Program-made: the position numbers and the translations under genes
Notes under the pieces: model-generated
What the model saw: only the letters and a program-made list of their open reading frames with translations
Told to the model about the DNA's origin: nothing
Database searches by the model: none
Source: Deferribacteraceae bacterium
GTDB lineage: Bacteria > Chrysiogenota > Deferribacteres > Deferribacterales > Deferrivibrionaceae
DNA length: 64,000 nt
Direction of reading: 5' to 3'
Assembly: GCA_020054865.1 (NCBI GenBank)
Contig: JAIHAR010000004.1
Span: 1 to 64,000 of the forward strand
Part shown: one piece after another, positions 25,499-35,171 of the stretch
Numbering within the stretch: the first letter of the stretch is position 1
How the letters are laid out: each line of letters begins with the position of its first letter

Positions 25499-26488
25499 AT
25501 GAAATTTACCACAATGACCCTTGGCGGGGGTGGAAAACAAACAAATGATTTTATAAAAGAGTTTATTTTAAAAAAATTGGGGAATACCTATCTCAATCAA
25601 TTAAGAGATGCCTCAGTCCTTGATATCAACTCCAACAAACTGGCTTTTACCACAGACTCATTTGTGGTAATGCCGGAATTTTTTCCCGGAGGCGACATAG
25701 GCAAGTTGGCTGTTTATGGTACGTGCAATGATCTTGCTGTAAGCGGTGCAAAACCACTTTATTTGTCATTATCTTTTGTAATATCGGAAGGCTACGGACT
25801 GAAGAATGTTGCCAGAATAATTTCTTCTATAAAGGAAGCTTCAGAAGAGGTGGGGGTTAGTGTAGTATGCGGTGATACAAAAGTTATAGAGCGCAGTGAA
25901 AATATACGAATCATTATTAATACCGCAGGGATAGGGTTGCTGCAAAAAGATATTAACGATTATACTTCGATTGTACCTGGTGATAAAGTGATTTTTACCT
26001 CTGATATTGGAAGGCATGGTCTGGCAGTTTTATCAGAAAGAGGAGAATTTAACCTTGATGCTGACATAAAGAGTGATTGTGGCAATTTGTATGAAATTTT
26101 CAGAAAAATAGGGTATAATGGTATAAAGTTTGCGAGGGATGCCACGAGAGGGGGTGTGGCAGCGGTGCTAAACGAAATATCGGAAAAATCAGGTTTTGGT
26201 TTTTTAATTGAAGAAAGTGAGATACCTGTCGAACAAAATGTAAAGTACTTACTGGAGTTTTTGGGGCTTGACATGTTTAATGTGGCAAATGAAGGGGTGG
26301 CTGTAATTATTTGTGAAAGTGAGCAATCCGATAGCATTTTAAAGAAGTTAAAAACTGTGAAAATTTCGAAGAATGCAAAAATAGTGGGAGAGGTCACCGA
26401 AAAAAATAAGGTAATTTTGAGAAATGAATATGGGGGGCTTAGAGTTGTTGAAATGCCTGATGGCAATCTTCTGCCTCGTATCTGTTAG
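25499..26488 (+). CDS. hypE: Hydrogenase maturation protein HypE
   Basis: 329 residues. AIR-synthase-like fold with SVVCGDTKVIER and FARDATRGGVAAVLNEIS, ending in the essential PRIC tail, whose cysteine is carbamoylated and dehydrated to thiocyanate for the hydrogenase cyanide ligands. Start ATG 25499 follows GAAGGTGC. hypA, hypB and hypF are not in the window. A cytochrome gene begins within its last 50 bases. Confidence 0.97.
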   Translation: MKFTTMTLGGGGKQTNDFIKEFILKKLGNTYLNQLRDASVLDINSNKLAFTTDSFVVMPEFFPGGDIGKLAVYGTCNDLAVSGAKPLYLSLSFVISEGYGLKNVARIISSIKEASEEVGVSVVCGDTKVIERSENIRIIINTAGIGLLQKDINDYTSIVPGDKVIFTSDIGRHGLAVLSERGEFNLDADIKSDCGNLYEIFRKIGYNGIKFARDATRGGVAAVLNEISEKSGFGFLIEESEIPVEQNVKYLLEFLGLDMFNVANEGVAVIICESEQSDSILKKLKTVKISKNAKIVGEVTEKNKVILRNEYGGLRVVEMPDGNLLPRIC

Positions 26489-26702
26489 TTTAATTGCTGG
26501 TTGCGGCAAGAAGGATTACACAATCATAGAAGCTAAATGTGGAAATTGCCACAAAAGTGAAATTGTATATCTGAAAAAACGTAGCATAGATGAGTGGAAC
26601 AGGGTTTTGTATGCAATGCAGCTTCGAGGATTGACTATTAGTGAAAAAGAGAAAGGGGAGATTTTTGATGTATTGAAAGAGAAAAAACTAATAAATAATT
26701 GA
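26448..26702 (+). CDS. Small lipoprotein c-type cytochrome, one haem
   Basis: About 84 residues read from TTG 26448, which gives a proper lipoprotein signal MKCLMAIFCLVSVSLIAGC with lipobox LIAGC. ATGs at 26424, 26430 and 26460 are alternative in-frame starts. One CxxCH (KCGNCHKSE) is followed by the helical YLKKRSIDEWNRVLYAMQLR seen in small monohaem cytochromes. It overlaps the hypE 3' end by 41 bases in another frame. Probably a periplasmic electron carrier, perhaps tied to the hydrogenase by context. Confidence 0.72.
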   Translation: MKCLMAIFCLVSVSLIAGCGKKDYTIIEAKCGNCHKSEIVYLKKRSIDEWNRVLYAMQLRGLTISEKEKGEIFDVLKEKKLINN

Positions 26703-26709
26703 AAAAGTG

Positions 26710-26737
26710 TTGCTATATATAAAAATAGTGGTAAAAT
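26710..26737 (+). promoter_or_regulatory. Possible sigma-70 promoter before hisI-pil genes
   Basis: TTGCTA (26710-26715), 16-base spacer, TAAAAT (26732-26737). A start about seven bases downstream would coincide with the hisI ATG at 26743, which has no clear ribosome-binding site, so the message may be leaderless. Pattern match only. Confidence 0.4.
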
Positions 26738-26742
26738 AAACT

Positions 26743-27105
26743 ATGACTACCAAAATAGATTGGGAAAAAATGAATGGATTGGTGCCTGTAATTGTACAGG
26801 ATATTTTATTGAAGGATATTTTAATGCAGGCATATACTGACAAAGAAGCCTTTGAACTAACATTAAATACAGGTTACGCCCATTATTACTCAAGAAGCAG
26901 AAATTCTATATGGAAAAAAGGGGAGACATCCGGGAATTTGCAAAAAATAGTGAAAATTTATCTGGACTGTGACGGAGATTGTCTGCTTTATCAGGTTGAG
27001 CAGACAGGTCCTGCATGTCATACCGGTGAAAAAACGTGTTTTTTTAATGAAATAAAAATAGGTGGGAACTATGTTTGGGAAGAAGGAGAATTTGATTGGT
27101 ATTGA
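26743..27105 (+). CDS. hisI: Phosphoribosyl-AMP cyclohydrolase
   Basis: 120 residues, the stand-alone HisI length. [20 protein letters not shown] and the metal ligands in [20 protein letters not shown] are diagnostic. It opens the purine ring in histidine synthesis. It is separated from other his genes and overlaps pilM by 35 bases, an unusual head for a pilus operon. Confidence 0.95.
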   Translation: MTTKIDWEKMNGLVPVIVQDILLKDILMQAYTDKEAFELTLNTGYAHYYSRSRNSIWKKGETSGNLQKIVKIYLDCDGDCLLYQVEQTGPACHTGEKTCFFNEIKIGGNYVWEEGEFDWY

Positions 27106-28114
27106 TATTGGAAGCTATTCAGTCAAGATGATTGAATTGAAAGGTAAAAAGAGTGGGTATCTTTTGAAAAGCATATCTGAGGTTGTTTTGCCGGAGGATG
27201 TAATCTCTGAGGGGAGTATCGTTGACTATGCAGAGGTTACAAGGTGTATTAGAGAGGCATTTCAAAAAGGGAATTTCAGTCATAAGAAGGTGGCTTCTGC
27301 ATTGAAAGGTACCAACGTAATTGCAAAAAAAGTAACCTTGGCTATTGAAGATGAAAAGAATTTTTCCGAGACATTCAGATGGGAAGCCGAGCAGTATATC
27401 GGTAGAAAAGATCTTGAAGACTACAATATTGACTATGAGGTTATTGGGAATATCAAGCAGGGTGAGCATGTTGATGTGGTCATAGCGGTGGCCAGAAAAG
27501 ATTTGATAATGGATTTATCATCTGTTATTGAGTCGGCAGGTCTAAAACCCATGGCGGTTGATCTTTCGGTATTTACCCTGATAAATGCATTCGAAGTAAA
27601 TTACGGAATAGAAGAAGATGTAATTGCTATTGTTGATATAGGCAATTCTTCAACGCAGATAGTTTTTGTTAAAAACGGTGTTTATGAGTTTTCAAGGGAA
27701 GTCAACTATTCAGGGAAAAACTGTGTTGAAATGATACAGCAACGACTTGGTATTACAAGGGAAGATGCGGTGGCAAAATTGTTTGATATTGAGGCTGTCG
27801 AGTATGATGAAGAGTTACGAAGTATTATAAATGATTTTAATATTCAGCTTGCAACGGAAGTAAAAAATTCCATAAATATGTTTTTGACCAGCGGTCAGAT
27901 TAAAACCAACAGATGCTATATTTGCGGTGGAGGTTCAGTAATATATGGACTTAAAGAAGTTTTTGAACAAAGACTTGATATATCTGTAAACCAATTTAAT
28001 CCATTTGCAAATATTGAAATTGACAAATCAGTGGACATGGAGTTTTTAAACAATAATTTATATAAATTTAACTGTGCTTTAGGGCTTGCCCTGAGGAAGG
28101 TGGATGATAGATGA
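27071..28114 (+). CDS. pilM: Type IV pilus assembly ATPase-like protein PilM
   Basis: 347 residues. The actin-like fold begins [18 protein letters not shown] with the phosphate-1 loop, and later [20 protein letters not shown] and [20 protein letters not shown]. PilM binds the cytoplasmic N terminus of PilN on the inner membrane. ATG 27071 follows AGGTGGGAAC; GTG 27062 is an alternative. Overlaps pilN by 4 bases. Confidence 0.94.
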   Translation: MFGKKENLIGIDIGSYSVKMIELKGKKSGYLLKSISEVVLPEDVISEGSIVDYAEVTRCIREAFQKGNFSHKKVASALKGTNVIAKKVTLAIEDEKNFSETFRWEAEQYIGRKDLEDYNIDYEVIGNIKQGEHVDVVIAVARKDLIMDLSSVIESAGLKPMAVDLSVFTLINAFEVNYGIEEDVIAIVDIGNSSTQIVFVKNGVYEFSREVNYSGKNCVEMIQQRLGITREDAVAKLFDIEAVEYDEELRSIINDFNIQLATEVKNSINMFLTSGQIKTNRCYICGGGSVIYGLKEVFEQRLDISVNQFNPFANIEIDKSVDMEFLNNNLYKFNCALGLALRKVDDR

Positions 28115-28656
28115 TTAGGATTAATTTACTTTCCACAAAAAAGAAAAGAAAATTAAACAAAGGGGTGTATGAGTTAATCCTTTTTGTTTTGGTGGTTGGG
28201 TTTGTGTTCGTTTCCTGCTTTATCATTAATTCAACACTAAACAGCCAGATATTGATCGCAAAGACTGAAGTGGATAGGTTAAACAAGGAGTTTAAGAGAT
28301 TAAGTAAAATCAAGAAAGAGGTTGATGGTTTCAAAAAGAGAAAAGAAGAGCTGCAAAAGAAAATTGATGTTGTCAAAAGGCTAAAACAAGGGCAAAAAGG
28401 ATATTATGAGATTTTGACAAACCTGGAATATGCAATGCCCGAGGATGTTTGGATATCCAGGTTTGATTTTAACGGAAAAGATGTGACTTTAAGCGGGGCT
28501 TCCCTTAGAACTGCGTCTGTGAATGAATTTATTCTGAATCTTTTTGCCACCAAGATGTTTGACAATATTGACCTTAAGGTGGTGAAGAAGACTACTGTTG
28601 AAAATATTGACATCAATGACTTTAATATCACCGCAAAAATAAAGATAGGTGGTTGA
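28111..28656 (+). CDS. pilN: Type IV pilus inner-membrane protein PilN
   Basis: 181 residues. The N terminus has the PilM-binding INLLSTKKKRKLNKG, one membrane helix (about 22-45), then a coiled coil and a ferredoxin-like periplasmic domain including NLEYAMPEDVWISRFDFNGK. It links PilM to PilO. Its ATG overlaps the pilM stop (ATGA). Confidence 0.92.
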   Translation: MIRINLLSTKKKRKLNKGVYELILFVLVVGFVFVSCFIINSTLNSQILIAKTEVDRLNKEFKRLSKIKKEVDGFKKRKEELQKKIDVVKRLKQGQKGYYEILTNLEYAMPEDVWISRFDFNGKDVTLSGASLRTASVNEFILNLFATKMFDNIDLKVVKKTTVENIDINDFNITAKIKIGG

Positions 28657-28657
28657 T

Positions 28658-29233
28658 ATGCTTGACAGAATATTTAAAATACCTTTTAAATTCAGGCTGA
28701 TTGTAGAAGTGCTAATAATAGTTTTAATAGGTGGGGCTTACTATTATTTTTACTATACACCAAAAATAGAAGAAATAGATAAGCTTGCAAGGGAATATGA
28801 CAGCCTTGCGATAAAAATTTCTCAACTTAAACCAATAGAGCTTAGTTATGATCAGTTCAAAAAGGAAGTTGAGCTGCTTGAAGAGCAATTCCAGATGGTA
28901 TTGAAGATTTTACCTAATGAGAAAAATTTTAATGTGTTGTATGATGAGGTAGTCGGTCTTGCTGAAAAAAGTGGGGTAAAGGTTACACTTTTTCAACCCG
29001 GTGGCGAGAGCAGGGTTGATGAATTTCACTCAAGAGTTAACTTTAGTATGAATTTTCAAACTACCTATGTTGAGCTTATAAACTATTTATACCGTCTCAA
29101 CTATCTGGATAAAATAATTGACATTAACTCATTTTCCCTTTCTCCTCAAAAGGATAAGGATGGCACTTTGATTCTTAATGTCAAAGCCTCTCTCAATTCA
29201 TACAGATTTAATGTGCCGGGGGGTGGAAAGTGA
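28658..29233 (+). CDS. pilO: Type IV pilus inner-membrane protein PilO
   Basis: 191 residues: short cytoplasmic start, one helix (about 13-33), coiled coil, and a PilO domain with KILPNEKNFNVLYDEVVGLA followed by LPLS-like beta strands. It dimerises with PilN in the periplasm. ATG 28658 follows AGGTGG; GTG 28649 within pilN is less likely. Overlaps pilP. Confidence 0.92.
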   Translation: MLDRIFKIPFKFRLIVEVLIIVLIGGAYYYFYYTPKIEEIDKLAREYDSLAIKISQLKPIELSYDQFKKEVELLEEQFQMVLKILPNEKNFNVLYDEVVGLAEKSGVKVTLFQPGGESRVDEFHSRVNFSMNFQTTYVELINYLYRLNYLDKIIDINSFSLSPQKDKDGTLILNVKASLNSYRFNVPGGGK

Positions 29234-29769
29234 TAAGGGTTAAGAGCGTAATAGTTTTTTTGGTTGTTTTGTTGATAATTGGTTGCGACTATATAATTCC
29301 GGATGTTGATTTCAAAAAAAGACAATCCGGTAAGAAGATTAAGCCTGTAGAAGTAAATACTGATGCAATAGTGGCTCAGGGTGAGCAGTTGAAGACTCTT
29401 TTTGAAACTCAGTATAAACCGCTTGAATATAAAAATAAGAAAAATCCTTTTGTATCAGTTATTGATGTTTACAAGGAAAATCTTGCTGGGGGTGCTTCTG
29501 TAGGAGACAATCCTCTTGAAAATGTGGAGTTAGAACAGATAAGACTTACGGGCTCACTCAGCGGAGAGGTTGGAAACGTTGGGGTGGTGCAGGTTGGTGA
29601 CCAGGTTTTTTATGTAAAAGAAGGGGATAAAATTGGGAAAAATAGTGGAGTTATTATTGGTATAACTCCAAATGAGATGAAAATAAGGCAGGTCGAAACA
29701 GATATTTTTGGTAATATAAGAACAGTTATAAAAGAAATTAAGATTGTAAATAAGGAGGATAACTTATGA
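29230..29769 (+). CDS. pilP: Type IV pilus lipoprotein PilP
   Basis: 179 residues, GTG start overlapping the pilO TGA. Signal peptide with lipobox LIIGC, Cys about 17. The C-terminal HR domain contains LTGSLSGEVGNVGVVQVGDQ and YVKEGDKIGKNSGVIIGITP, the fold that contacts the PilQ secretin. It bridges PilNO and the outer-membrane pore. It overlaps pilQ by 4 bases. Confidence 0.92.
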   Translation: MIRVKSVIVFLVVLLIIGCDYIIPDVDFKKRQSGKKIKPVEVNTDAIVAQGEQLKTLFETQYKPLEYKNKKNPFVSVIDVYKENLAGGASVGDNPLENVELEQIRLTGSLSGEVGNVGVVQVGDQVFYVKEGDKIGKNSGVIIGITPNEMKIRQVETDIFGNIRTVIKEIKIVNKEDNL

Positions 29770-32165
29770 GAATTTATAAATTAGTAATATTTGCCGTTTC
29801 AGTCTTTTTATTGCTCTCATGCGCGGCCAAAAAGGAAAGTGCTGACAATCTGATTGTTAAAAAGTCGGTAAAATCTATTAAAGTAGAAAAATCCTCCGAA
29901 AATAAATATAATATTACACTAACCGGTGATTCTTCAGTCAATTACAAGGTTTATTATTCCAAATCTCCTTTCAAGCTTACCGTAATGAGCCCGGATGCAC
30001 TGCTTGGTGAAGATGTAGTTAAGTATACATACAATGATGATGTTATTTCAAAAATCGCTTCATTTGTTGGTGACCAGGGTGCAACAATTGAGGTTTTTCT
30101 TAGCAGTGATGTTAATTATAATGTAAGTGAAAATAGCGGCAGTCTTGATATTGTGCTTGATGTAATAAAGCCAGAAGTAAAAGCCCTTGGAGATGCTGGC
30201 TTGGAGTTTAAGGGTGCAGAATTTGAAAATGTTGAGCTGGGTAGAAATGTTCTGAGCTTTGAAAACTTGTCAGATGATAACAGTTTTCTTGTAAAAATTG
30301 AACTTGATGGCGTTGTAAAGTATGATTATGGTTATCTTAATGACAAACTTTTGTATATAGACTTGTTTGATGTAAACAATAAAATTGCAGATAAAATAAT
30401 TAATGGTAAAGGGATTGTAAGAAAGGTCAGGATAGGCAGTTATTATCCACCACAGAAAGTGAGATTTCTTGTTGATGTCCAGAGGTCAAATCCTATTTTT
30501 GCCGGTCAGAATGGCAAATACCTTGTATTGTCAAGTGAGATAACAAATGTACCTAAAGATGACAAGTATATTACAAGTATTGAATCTATCGCAGTCAAAA
30601 AGTATCAGAGTTTGATTATAAAACTTACAGGTAATCCAGTTTATACAAAGAAAGTTGTAAATGGCAATCTTGTTCTGGAATTTTCAAAAGGGTTTAAAGC
30701 TTTAAAGAGTGTTAAGAATACCATGGCATTTTCCAACTTGCCATTTAGAAAAGTCAGCGTGGGAAAGATTGACGACAAATTGTCCATAATAATAGTACCA
30801 AATGGCGAGATTTACGCAAAAGTAGAAAAAACGCCTGAAGGGGTAATGGTCAGTGGCAGTTTCAATGATTTTTCAAAGGCCGAAGATGTCTTAAAAGCAC
30901 AGGAAGTAAAAGCAGATGCCGTTACTGAAAACAAGACTGAGAAATACGATAAAAAAGATTTGGTAAGCCTTAGTATAAAAGATATGGATGTAAGGGAAGC
31001 AATAAGACTTATTTATTTTGGAAGAAATAAAAATATAGTGTTTGGAAACGAAGTGAAAGGGAATGTCAGTTTGTTTGTTAAGGATGTTCATTATAAAAAA
31101 GCTCTGGATATCATTTATAATGAAAACAACCTGATAGAAATGGATGAAGATAATGTAGTATGGGTTATAAGCAAGCAGAGAAAGGCAGAAATTGAGGCCA
31201 AAAAGATTCAGGAGATAAAGGCAGCTCAGCAAAAGCAGGAGCTTGAACCACTAATTACAGAAATAATTCCGGTTAACTACTCATCTGCCAGCGACTATAA
31301 AGGTGTGATAGAATCGGTGCTTTCAGGTAGAGGAAAACTCCAGATTGAAAGCAGGACAAACAGTTTTGTAATTACTGATACAGCAGATTCAATTGAAAAA
31401 GCAAAAAATCTGTTGGCTGAGGTTGACAGACCAACTCCACAGGTGACTATTGAAGCAAGAATTGTAGAAGTTTTTGATTCTAATAACTCTAACCTCGGTA
31501 TTCAGTGGGGCGGAAAGGTTACAAACAGTACAACAGCATATAATTTCCCAGCAACAGTTGGAGTGCAGGGGAATACTGGTGCCACAAGTCCTTTTGGTAA
31601 TGGATACTTGGTAAACTTACCTGTTGGTACGCCTGCTGGTGCTCTTGCACTTACCTTGGGCAATATTTCAGGGAGTTTTGCACTTGACGTGGCACTTTCG
31701 GCCCTGGAATCTCAAAACAAAGCCAAGACTATTTCAAGCCCGAGGATAACCACATTAGACAATGAAGAGGCCGAAATTAAAAGCGGTGGAAAGGCTGTAA
31801 TTGTCCCTACTGGAGATAATACGAATACTGAAGAGATAGATGTGGGTATAAAACTTAAAGTAAAACCACATATAACAGCCAACAAAATGGTTTATATGGA
31901 AATAGAAGTTGAAAAGAGTTCGCTTGGCTCAGTTACCGGAAATACAGCCACTACAGAGGAGAAAAAGGCAAAGACTCAAGTCTTGTTAGCAAGCGGTGAT
32001 ACTACTGTTATTGGCGGAATATACGAAGATGAGGAAAGGGTAATAACACAGCAAGTACCAGGACTCGGTGATATTCCTATTCTGGGCTGGCTGTTTAAAT
32101 CAAAAAATAATATTTATACCAAAAAAGAGCTACTAGTATTTTTAACACCAAGGGTTGTGCAATAA
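29766..32165 (+). CDS. pilQ: Type IV pilus secretin PilQ
   Basis: 799 residues. Lipoprotein-like signal (LLLSC, Cys19), AMIN-type beta domains up to about residue 370, an STN/N0 domain near 400-470 (SIKDMDVREAIRLIYFG), the N1 domain near 500-560, then the secretin core ending VPGLGDIPILGWLFKSKNN and ELLVFLTPRVVQ. It forms the outer-membrane gate for pili. It closes the pilMNOPQ cluster, six bases ahead of lpxB. Confidence 0.96.
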   Translation: MRIYKLVIFAVSVFLLLSCAAKKESADNLIVKKSVKSIKVEKSSENKYNITLTGDSSVNYKVYYSKSPFKLTVMSPDALLGEDVVKYTYNDDVISKIASFVGDQGATIEVFLSSDVNYNVSENSGSLDIVLDVIKPEVKALGDAGLEFKGAEFENVELGRNVLSFENLSDDNSFLVKIELDGVVKYDYGYLNDKLLYIDLFDVNNKIADKIINGKGIVRKVRIGSYYPPQKVRFLVDVQRSNPIFAGQNGKYLVLSSEITNVPKDDKYITSIESIAVKKYQSLIIKLTGNPVYTKKVVNGNLVLEFSKGFKALKSVKNTMAFSNLPFRKVSVGKIDDKLSIIIVPNGEIYAKVEKTPEGVMVSGSFNDFSKAEDVLKAQEVKADAVTENKTEKYDKKDLVSLSIKDMDVREAIRLIYFGRNKNIVFGNEVKGNVSLFVKDVHYKKALDIIYNENNLIEMDEDNVVWVISKQRKAEIEAKKIQEIKAAQQKQELEPLITEIIPVNYSSASDYKGVIESVLSGRGKLQIESRTNSFVITDTADSIEKAKNLLAEVDRPTPQVTIEARIVEVFDSNNSNLGIQWGGKVTNSTTAYNFPATVGVQGNTGATSPFGNGYLVNLPVGTPAGALALTLGNISGSFALDVALSALESQNKAKTISSPRITTLDNEEAEIKSGGKAVIVPTGDNTNTEEIDVGIKLKVKPHITANKMVYMEIEVEKSSLGSVTGNTATTEEKKAKTQVLLASGDTTVIGGIYEDEERVITQQVPGLGDIPILGWLFKSKNNIYTKKELLVFLTPRVVQ

Positions 32166-32171
32166 TTTGTA

Positions 32172-33275
32172 ATGAAAATTTTTCTCATAGCGGGCGAAGA
32201 GTCTGCAGATATACATGGAAGCAATATGATCCGCCATTTGAAAAAAATGGCGGATTTTTCATTGTATGGCACAGGTGGAACTCGTCTGAAAGAGCTTGGC
32301 CAGGAGCAATATTTTAATATCAATCAGATGACAATTATAGGACTGGATGAGATATTAAAAAAATCAGGACTTATAATTTCAATGTTTAAAACACTGAAAG
32401 AAAAAATTATTCAGATAAAACCAGATGTTGTGATTTTAATAGATTATCCGGGCTTTAACCTGAGATTTGCAAAAATAGTAAAAAAACTCGGACTTAAAGT
32501 AATCTATTATATAGCCCCACAGGTTTGGGCTTGGCATTATTCCAGAATTGAAAAGATTAAAAAATATGTTGATCTTGTTTTATGTATATTACCATTTGAA
32601 GAAGATATTTTCAGAAAAGAAGGAATTAATGCAAAATATGTAGGTAACCCGATTATAGATAACCTGAAAATAACCTGTACATCAAAAGATGATTTTAAAA
32701 GAAGTTTGACGCTTGATAAACAAATAACAGTTGGCATATTGCCAGGCAGCAGGAGAAAAGAGATAAACAATCTTATGCCTGAGATAATAAAAGCTTACAG
32801 GCTGATTGAAGATAAGTATAATTTTGTTCTTGCAAGAGCTTCCAACATTGAACAGGAACTAATAGATAATTATACAAAAAATACGAATATTAAAGTTGTT
32901 GAAAATATGAATTATGATGTAATGAAATATTCCGATGTCTTGTGGATTTGCTCAGGGACTGCTACACTTGAGGCAGCAATATTAAAGACTCCCATGGTAT
33001 TGCTGTATAAGGTTGGAAAAATAACTGAGATTATAGGGAAGATAGTTATAAGGACTGATTTTATAGGCCTTCCGAATATAATAGCAGGGAAAAAGATAAT
33101 ACCCGAGTTAATACAGAATGATATGAACTATAAAAATATAATAAAATATACAAATTCCATCCTTGAAAACAAATCAAGCTTTAATGCTGAACTTGAAAAG
33201 GTAAGTAATTATTTCCTTAATCTAAACCCTTCGGCCAATGCAGCGAGGGAAATTTATTCCTTTTTAAATATCTAA
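32172..33275 (+). CDS. lpxB: Lipid-A-disaccharide synthase
   Basis: 367 residues. MKIFLIAGEESADIHGSNMI, IDYPGFNLRFAKIVKKLGLK, YYIAPQVWAWHYSRIEKI and GILPGSRRKEINNLMP are the standard LpxB (GT19) motifs. It joins UDP-diacylglucosamine and lipid X to make the lipid A disaccharide, so the organism has a lipopolysaccharide outer membrane. It follows pilQ directly, and a sigma-54-like promoter begins after its end. Confidence 0.96.
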   Translation: MKIFLIAGEESADIHGSNMIRHLKKMADFSLYGTGGTRLKELGQEQYFNINQMTIIGLDEILKKSGLIISMFKTLKEKIIQIKPDVVILIDYPGFNLRFAKIVKKLGLKVIYYIAPQVWAWHYSRIEKIKKYVDLVLCILPFEEDIFRKEGINAKYVGNPIIDNLKITCTSKDDFKRSLTLDKQITVGILPGSRRKEINNLMPEIIKAYRLIEDKYNFVLARASNIEQELIDNYTKNTNIKVVENMNYDVMKYSDVLWICSGTATLEAAILKTPMVLLYKVGKITEIIGKIVIRTDFIGLPNIIAGKKIIPELIQNDMNYKNIIKYTNSILENKSSFNAELEKVSNYFLNLNPSANAAREIYSFLNI

Positions 33276-33320
33276 GTTTATAATTTATTGATAAAGCAGA
33301 AAAATTTATTAAAATTGTTT

Positions 33321-33336
33321 TGGCACAAGTTTTTCT
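33321..33336 (+). promoter_or_regulatory. Sigma-54-like promoter of the flagellar operon
   Basis: TGGCAC (33321-33326), five bases, then TTTCT (33332-33336). This matches TGGCAC-N5-TTGCT except that the -12 GC is TC. The spacing between the -24 GG and the -12 site is exact. A start near 33348 would lie just ahead of fliK. Sigma-54 control of hook genes is common. The mismatch lowers confidence. Confidence 0.55.
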
Positions 33337-33358
33337 ATGTACACTGTGGAGGTGTGCT

Positions 33359-34468
33359 ATGAATGCAAGCATTGTTCAGAATTTTGCTCCTGCTAAATCA
33401 TTGGAAGGGAGAAATACAGAAAGCAAGCTCTTACCGACCAAAACGGACAGTAAAAGTTTTAATCTTATATTAAATAAGCAAATTAAATCCCAGAACGAAA
33501 AAGAAGAAGATGACAATTTGATGGTTGCTTTAAAAATTTTAATAGCAAATATAATGAATGCAAAGGAAAATCTGTCTCAAAATAGCAATATTGAAGACGT
33601 AGCAAAAGAGCTTATTTCTGATTCCAACACTATGGAAAAGTTATCAGAAATTACCGGGATTGAAAATGCAGAATTGAAAGAAATACTTAAAAATATTGGC
33701 AAAAGTGGAGCAGTCACAGAAGATAAGCTAATAAATCTTGCCAAGAATGAAGACTTTAAAAAGCTCTTTGATAAGATTGATTTAAGTACAAAGATGAATG
33801 CTGAAATGGCTGAAGTAGAAAATCTTGAAAGCAAAATTGAAAAAATCCTGGATAAGATCTTGATGAAAAATGAAAAAGAGAATAATGTCCCTGAATTAGA
33901 ACTTGCAGAAAAACAAGAAAATGTAGAATTTAGTGATTTTAAGAAAATCAAGGGGTTAGGTTTATTTGAAGAGACAAACAGTTTTAATGTTAAGGAGAGT
34001 GAATCAGGTATAGCTGTTTCAAATGCCGCTAAAAGTTCGAGCTCTTCTGTGAGCCCCGTCATAAATATGAACTCAACCAATAAGGTTAATGAAATCATTG
34101 AGATAATTGAGCTTATCAAAAACGGTGAAACAAAAAAAATGACAGTAAAACTTGAACCAGATTTTTTAGGGAAGATGAATATTCATCTCACTGAAAATGC
34201 GGGGAAGATTTCTGCAAAGATTTTTGTGGAACAGGAAATTGTAAAGCATTTTATGGTGGCAAATATTGATTCAATAAAACAACAGCTTAATGATAAAGGG
34301 ATAATTATAGATAACATGGATTTTATGTTTATGGGGGATTATCAGAACAGGGAAGAGTTTAGAGAAGCAAAAAATGGCAATTCAGGTCATTTTACACAAG
34401 GGGAAAAGATGAGAGATGAAGAAGGTAGTGATATTTCAAATACAAAATCTACCGGGATTTATGCATAA
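33359..34468 (+). CDS. fliK: Flagellar hook-length control protein FliK
   Basis: 369 residues from ATG 33359 behind GTGGAGGTG. The long N-terminal part is polar, Lys/Glu/Asn-rich and poorly conserved. The C-terminal domain (about residues 250-330) has KKMTVKLEPDFLGKMNIHLT and later IDSIKQQLNDKGIIIDNMDF, the FliK hook-length domain that switches export specificity. It precedes flgD and flgE, the proteins whose length it measures. Identity rests on that domain and on position. Confidence 0.85.
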   Translation: MNASIVQNFAPAKSLEGRNTESKLLPTKTDSKSFNLILNKQIKSQNEKEEDDNLMVALKILIANIMNAKENLSQNSNIEDVAKELISDSNTMEKLSEITGIENAELKEILKNIGKSGAVTEDKLINLAKNEDFKKLFDKIDLSTKMNAEMAEVENLESKIEKILDKILMKNEKENNVPELELAEKQENVEFSDFKKIKGLGLFEETNSFNVKESESGIAVSNAAKSSSSSVSPVINMNSTNKVNEIIEIIELIKNGETKKMTVKLEPDFLGKMNIHLTENAGKISAKIFVEQEIVKHFMVANIDSIKQQLNDKGIIIDNMDFMFMGDYQNREEFREAKNGNSGHFTQGEKMRDEEGSDISNTKSTGIYA

Positions 34469-34480
34469 AAGGGGGTAAAT

Positions 34481-35158
34481 ATGTTAACTTCTTCCGAAGT
34501 TTCAACACAGTATAATTTAACAGGGACAGTTAAAAATGAGCCCAAAAAAGAGCTTGGCAAAGAGGATTTTTTAAATCTTATGGTTACGCAATTAAAAAAT
34601 CAGGATCCTCTTAACCCTCTTGATAACAATGAATTTATAAGTCAGACTACACAGTTTTCTTCCCTTGAGCAATTGATAAATATAGCCGAAAGTATAAAGC
34701 AACTGACAGAAAATCAGACTAATTCAAACCAGAATAATAGCCTTTATTCTGCATCCAATTTTATAGGTAAGGAAGTGAAATATTTCACCAACACGCTTAA
34801 CTTAAAGGATGAAGGAGCATTGATTGGCTACGAACTTGATGATGTACCGGCAAGTGTGAGTATCCAGATAATAAATTCTTCAGGGACACCTGTCGCAGAA
34901 ATTGTTCCTTCGGAGTATCAATATGGGTTTAATGAATTAATCTGGGATGGACTTAATGCTGAAGGGAACAAGTTACCAAATGGAGTATATAATTTTGTTG
35001 TAAATGCATATGATTCTGAAGGTAATCAAATACCATACAGAAGTTATACAAGTGGAACGGCAAATGGTGTTTCAATGATTGATGGTAATTTAAAATTTAG
35101 TGTTGATAACAATGAAGTGGCATCTGACACTATTTTTTCAGTTTATGAAAATAAGTAA
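34481..35158 (+). CDS. flgD: Flagellar hook capping protein FlgD
   Basis: 225 residues. The N-terminal export and cap motif ELGKEDFLNLMVTQLKNQDP, NPLDNNEFISQTTQFSSLEQ and the FlgD Ig-like repeat WDGLNAEGNKLPNGVYNFVV are clear. It caps the growing hook. The start ATG 34481 follows AAAGGGGGT. It lies between fliK and flgE. Confidence 0.95.
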   Translation: MLTSSEVSTQYNLTGTVKNEPKKELGKEDFLNLMVTQLKNQDPLNPLDNNEFISQTTQFSSLEQLINIAESIKQLTENQTNSNQNNSLYSASNFIGKEVKYFTNTLNLKDEGALIGYELDDVPASVSIQIINSSGTPVAEIVPSEYQYGFNELIWDGLNAEGNKLPNGVYNFVVNAYDSEGNQIPYRSYTSGTANGVSMIDGNLKFSVDNNEVASDTIFSVYENK

Positions 35159-35171
35159 TTAGGAGGAATAT

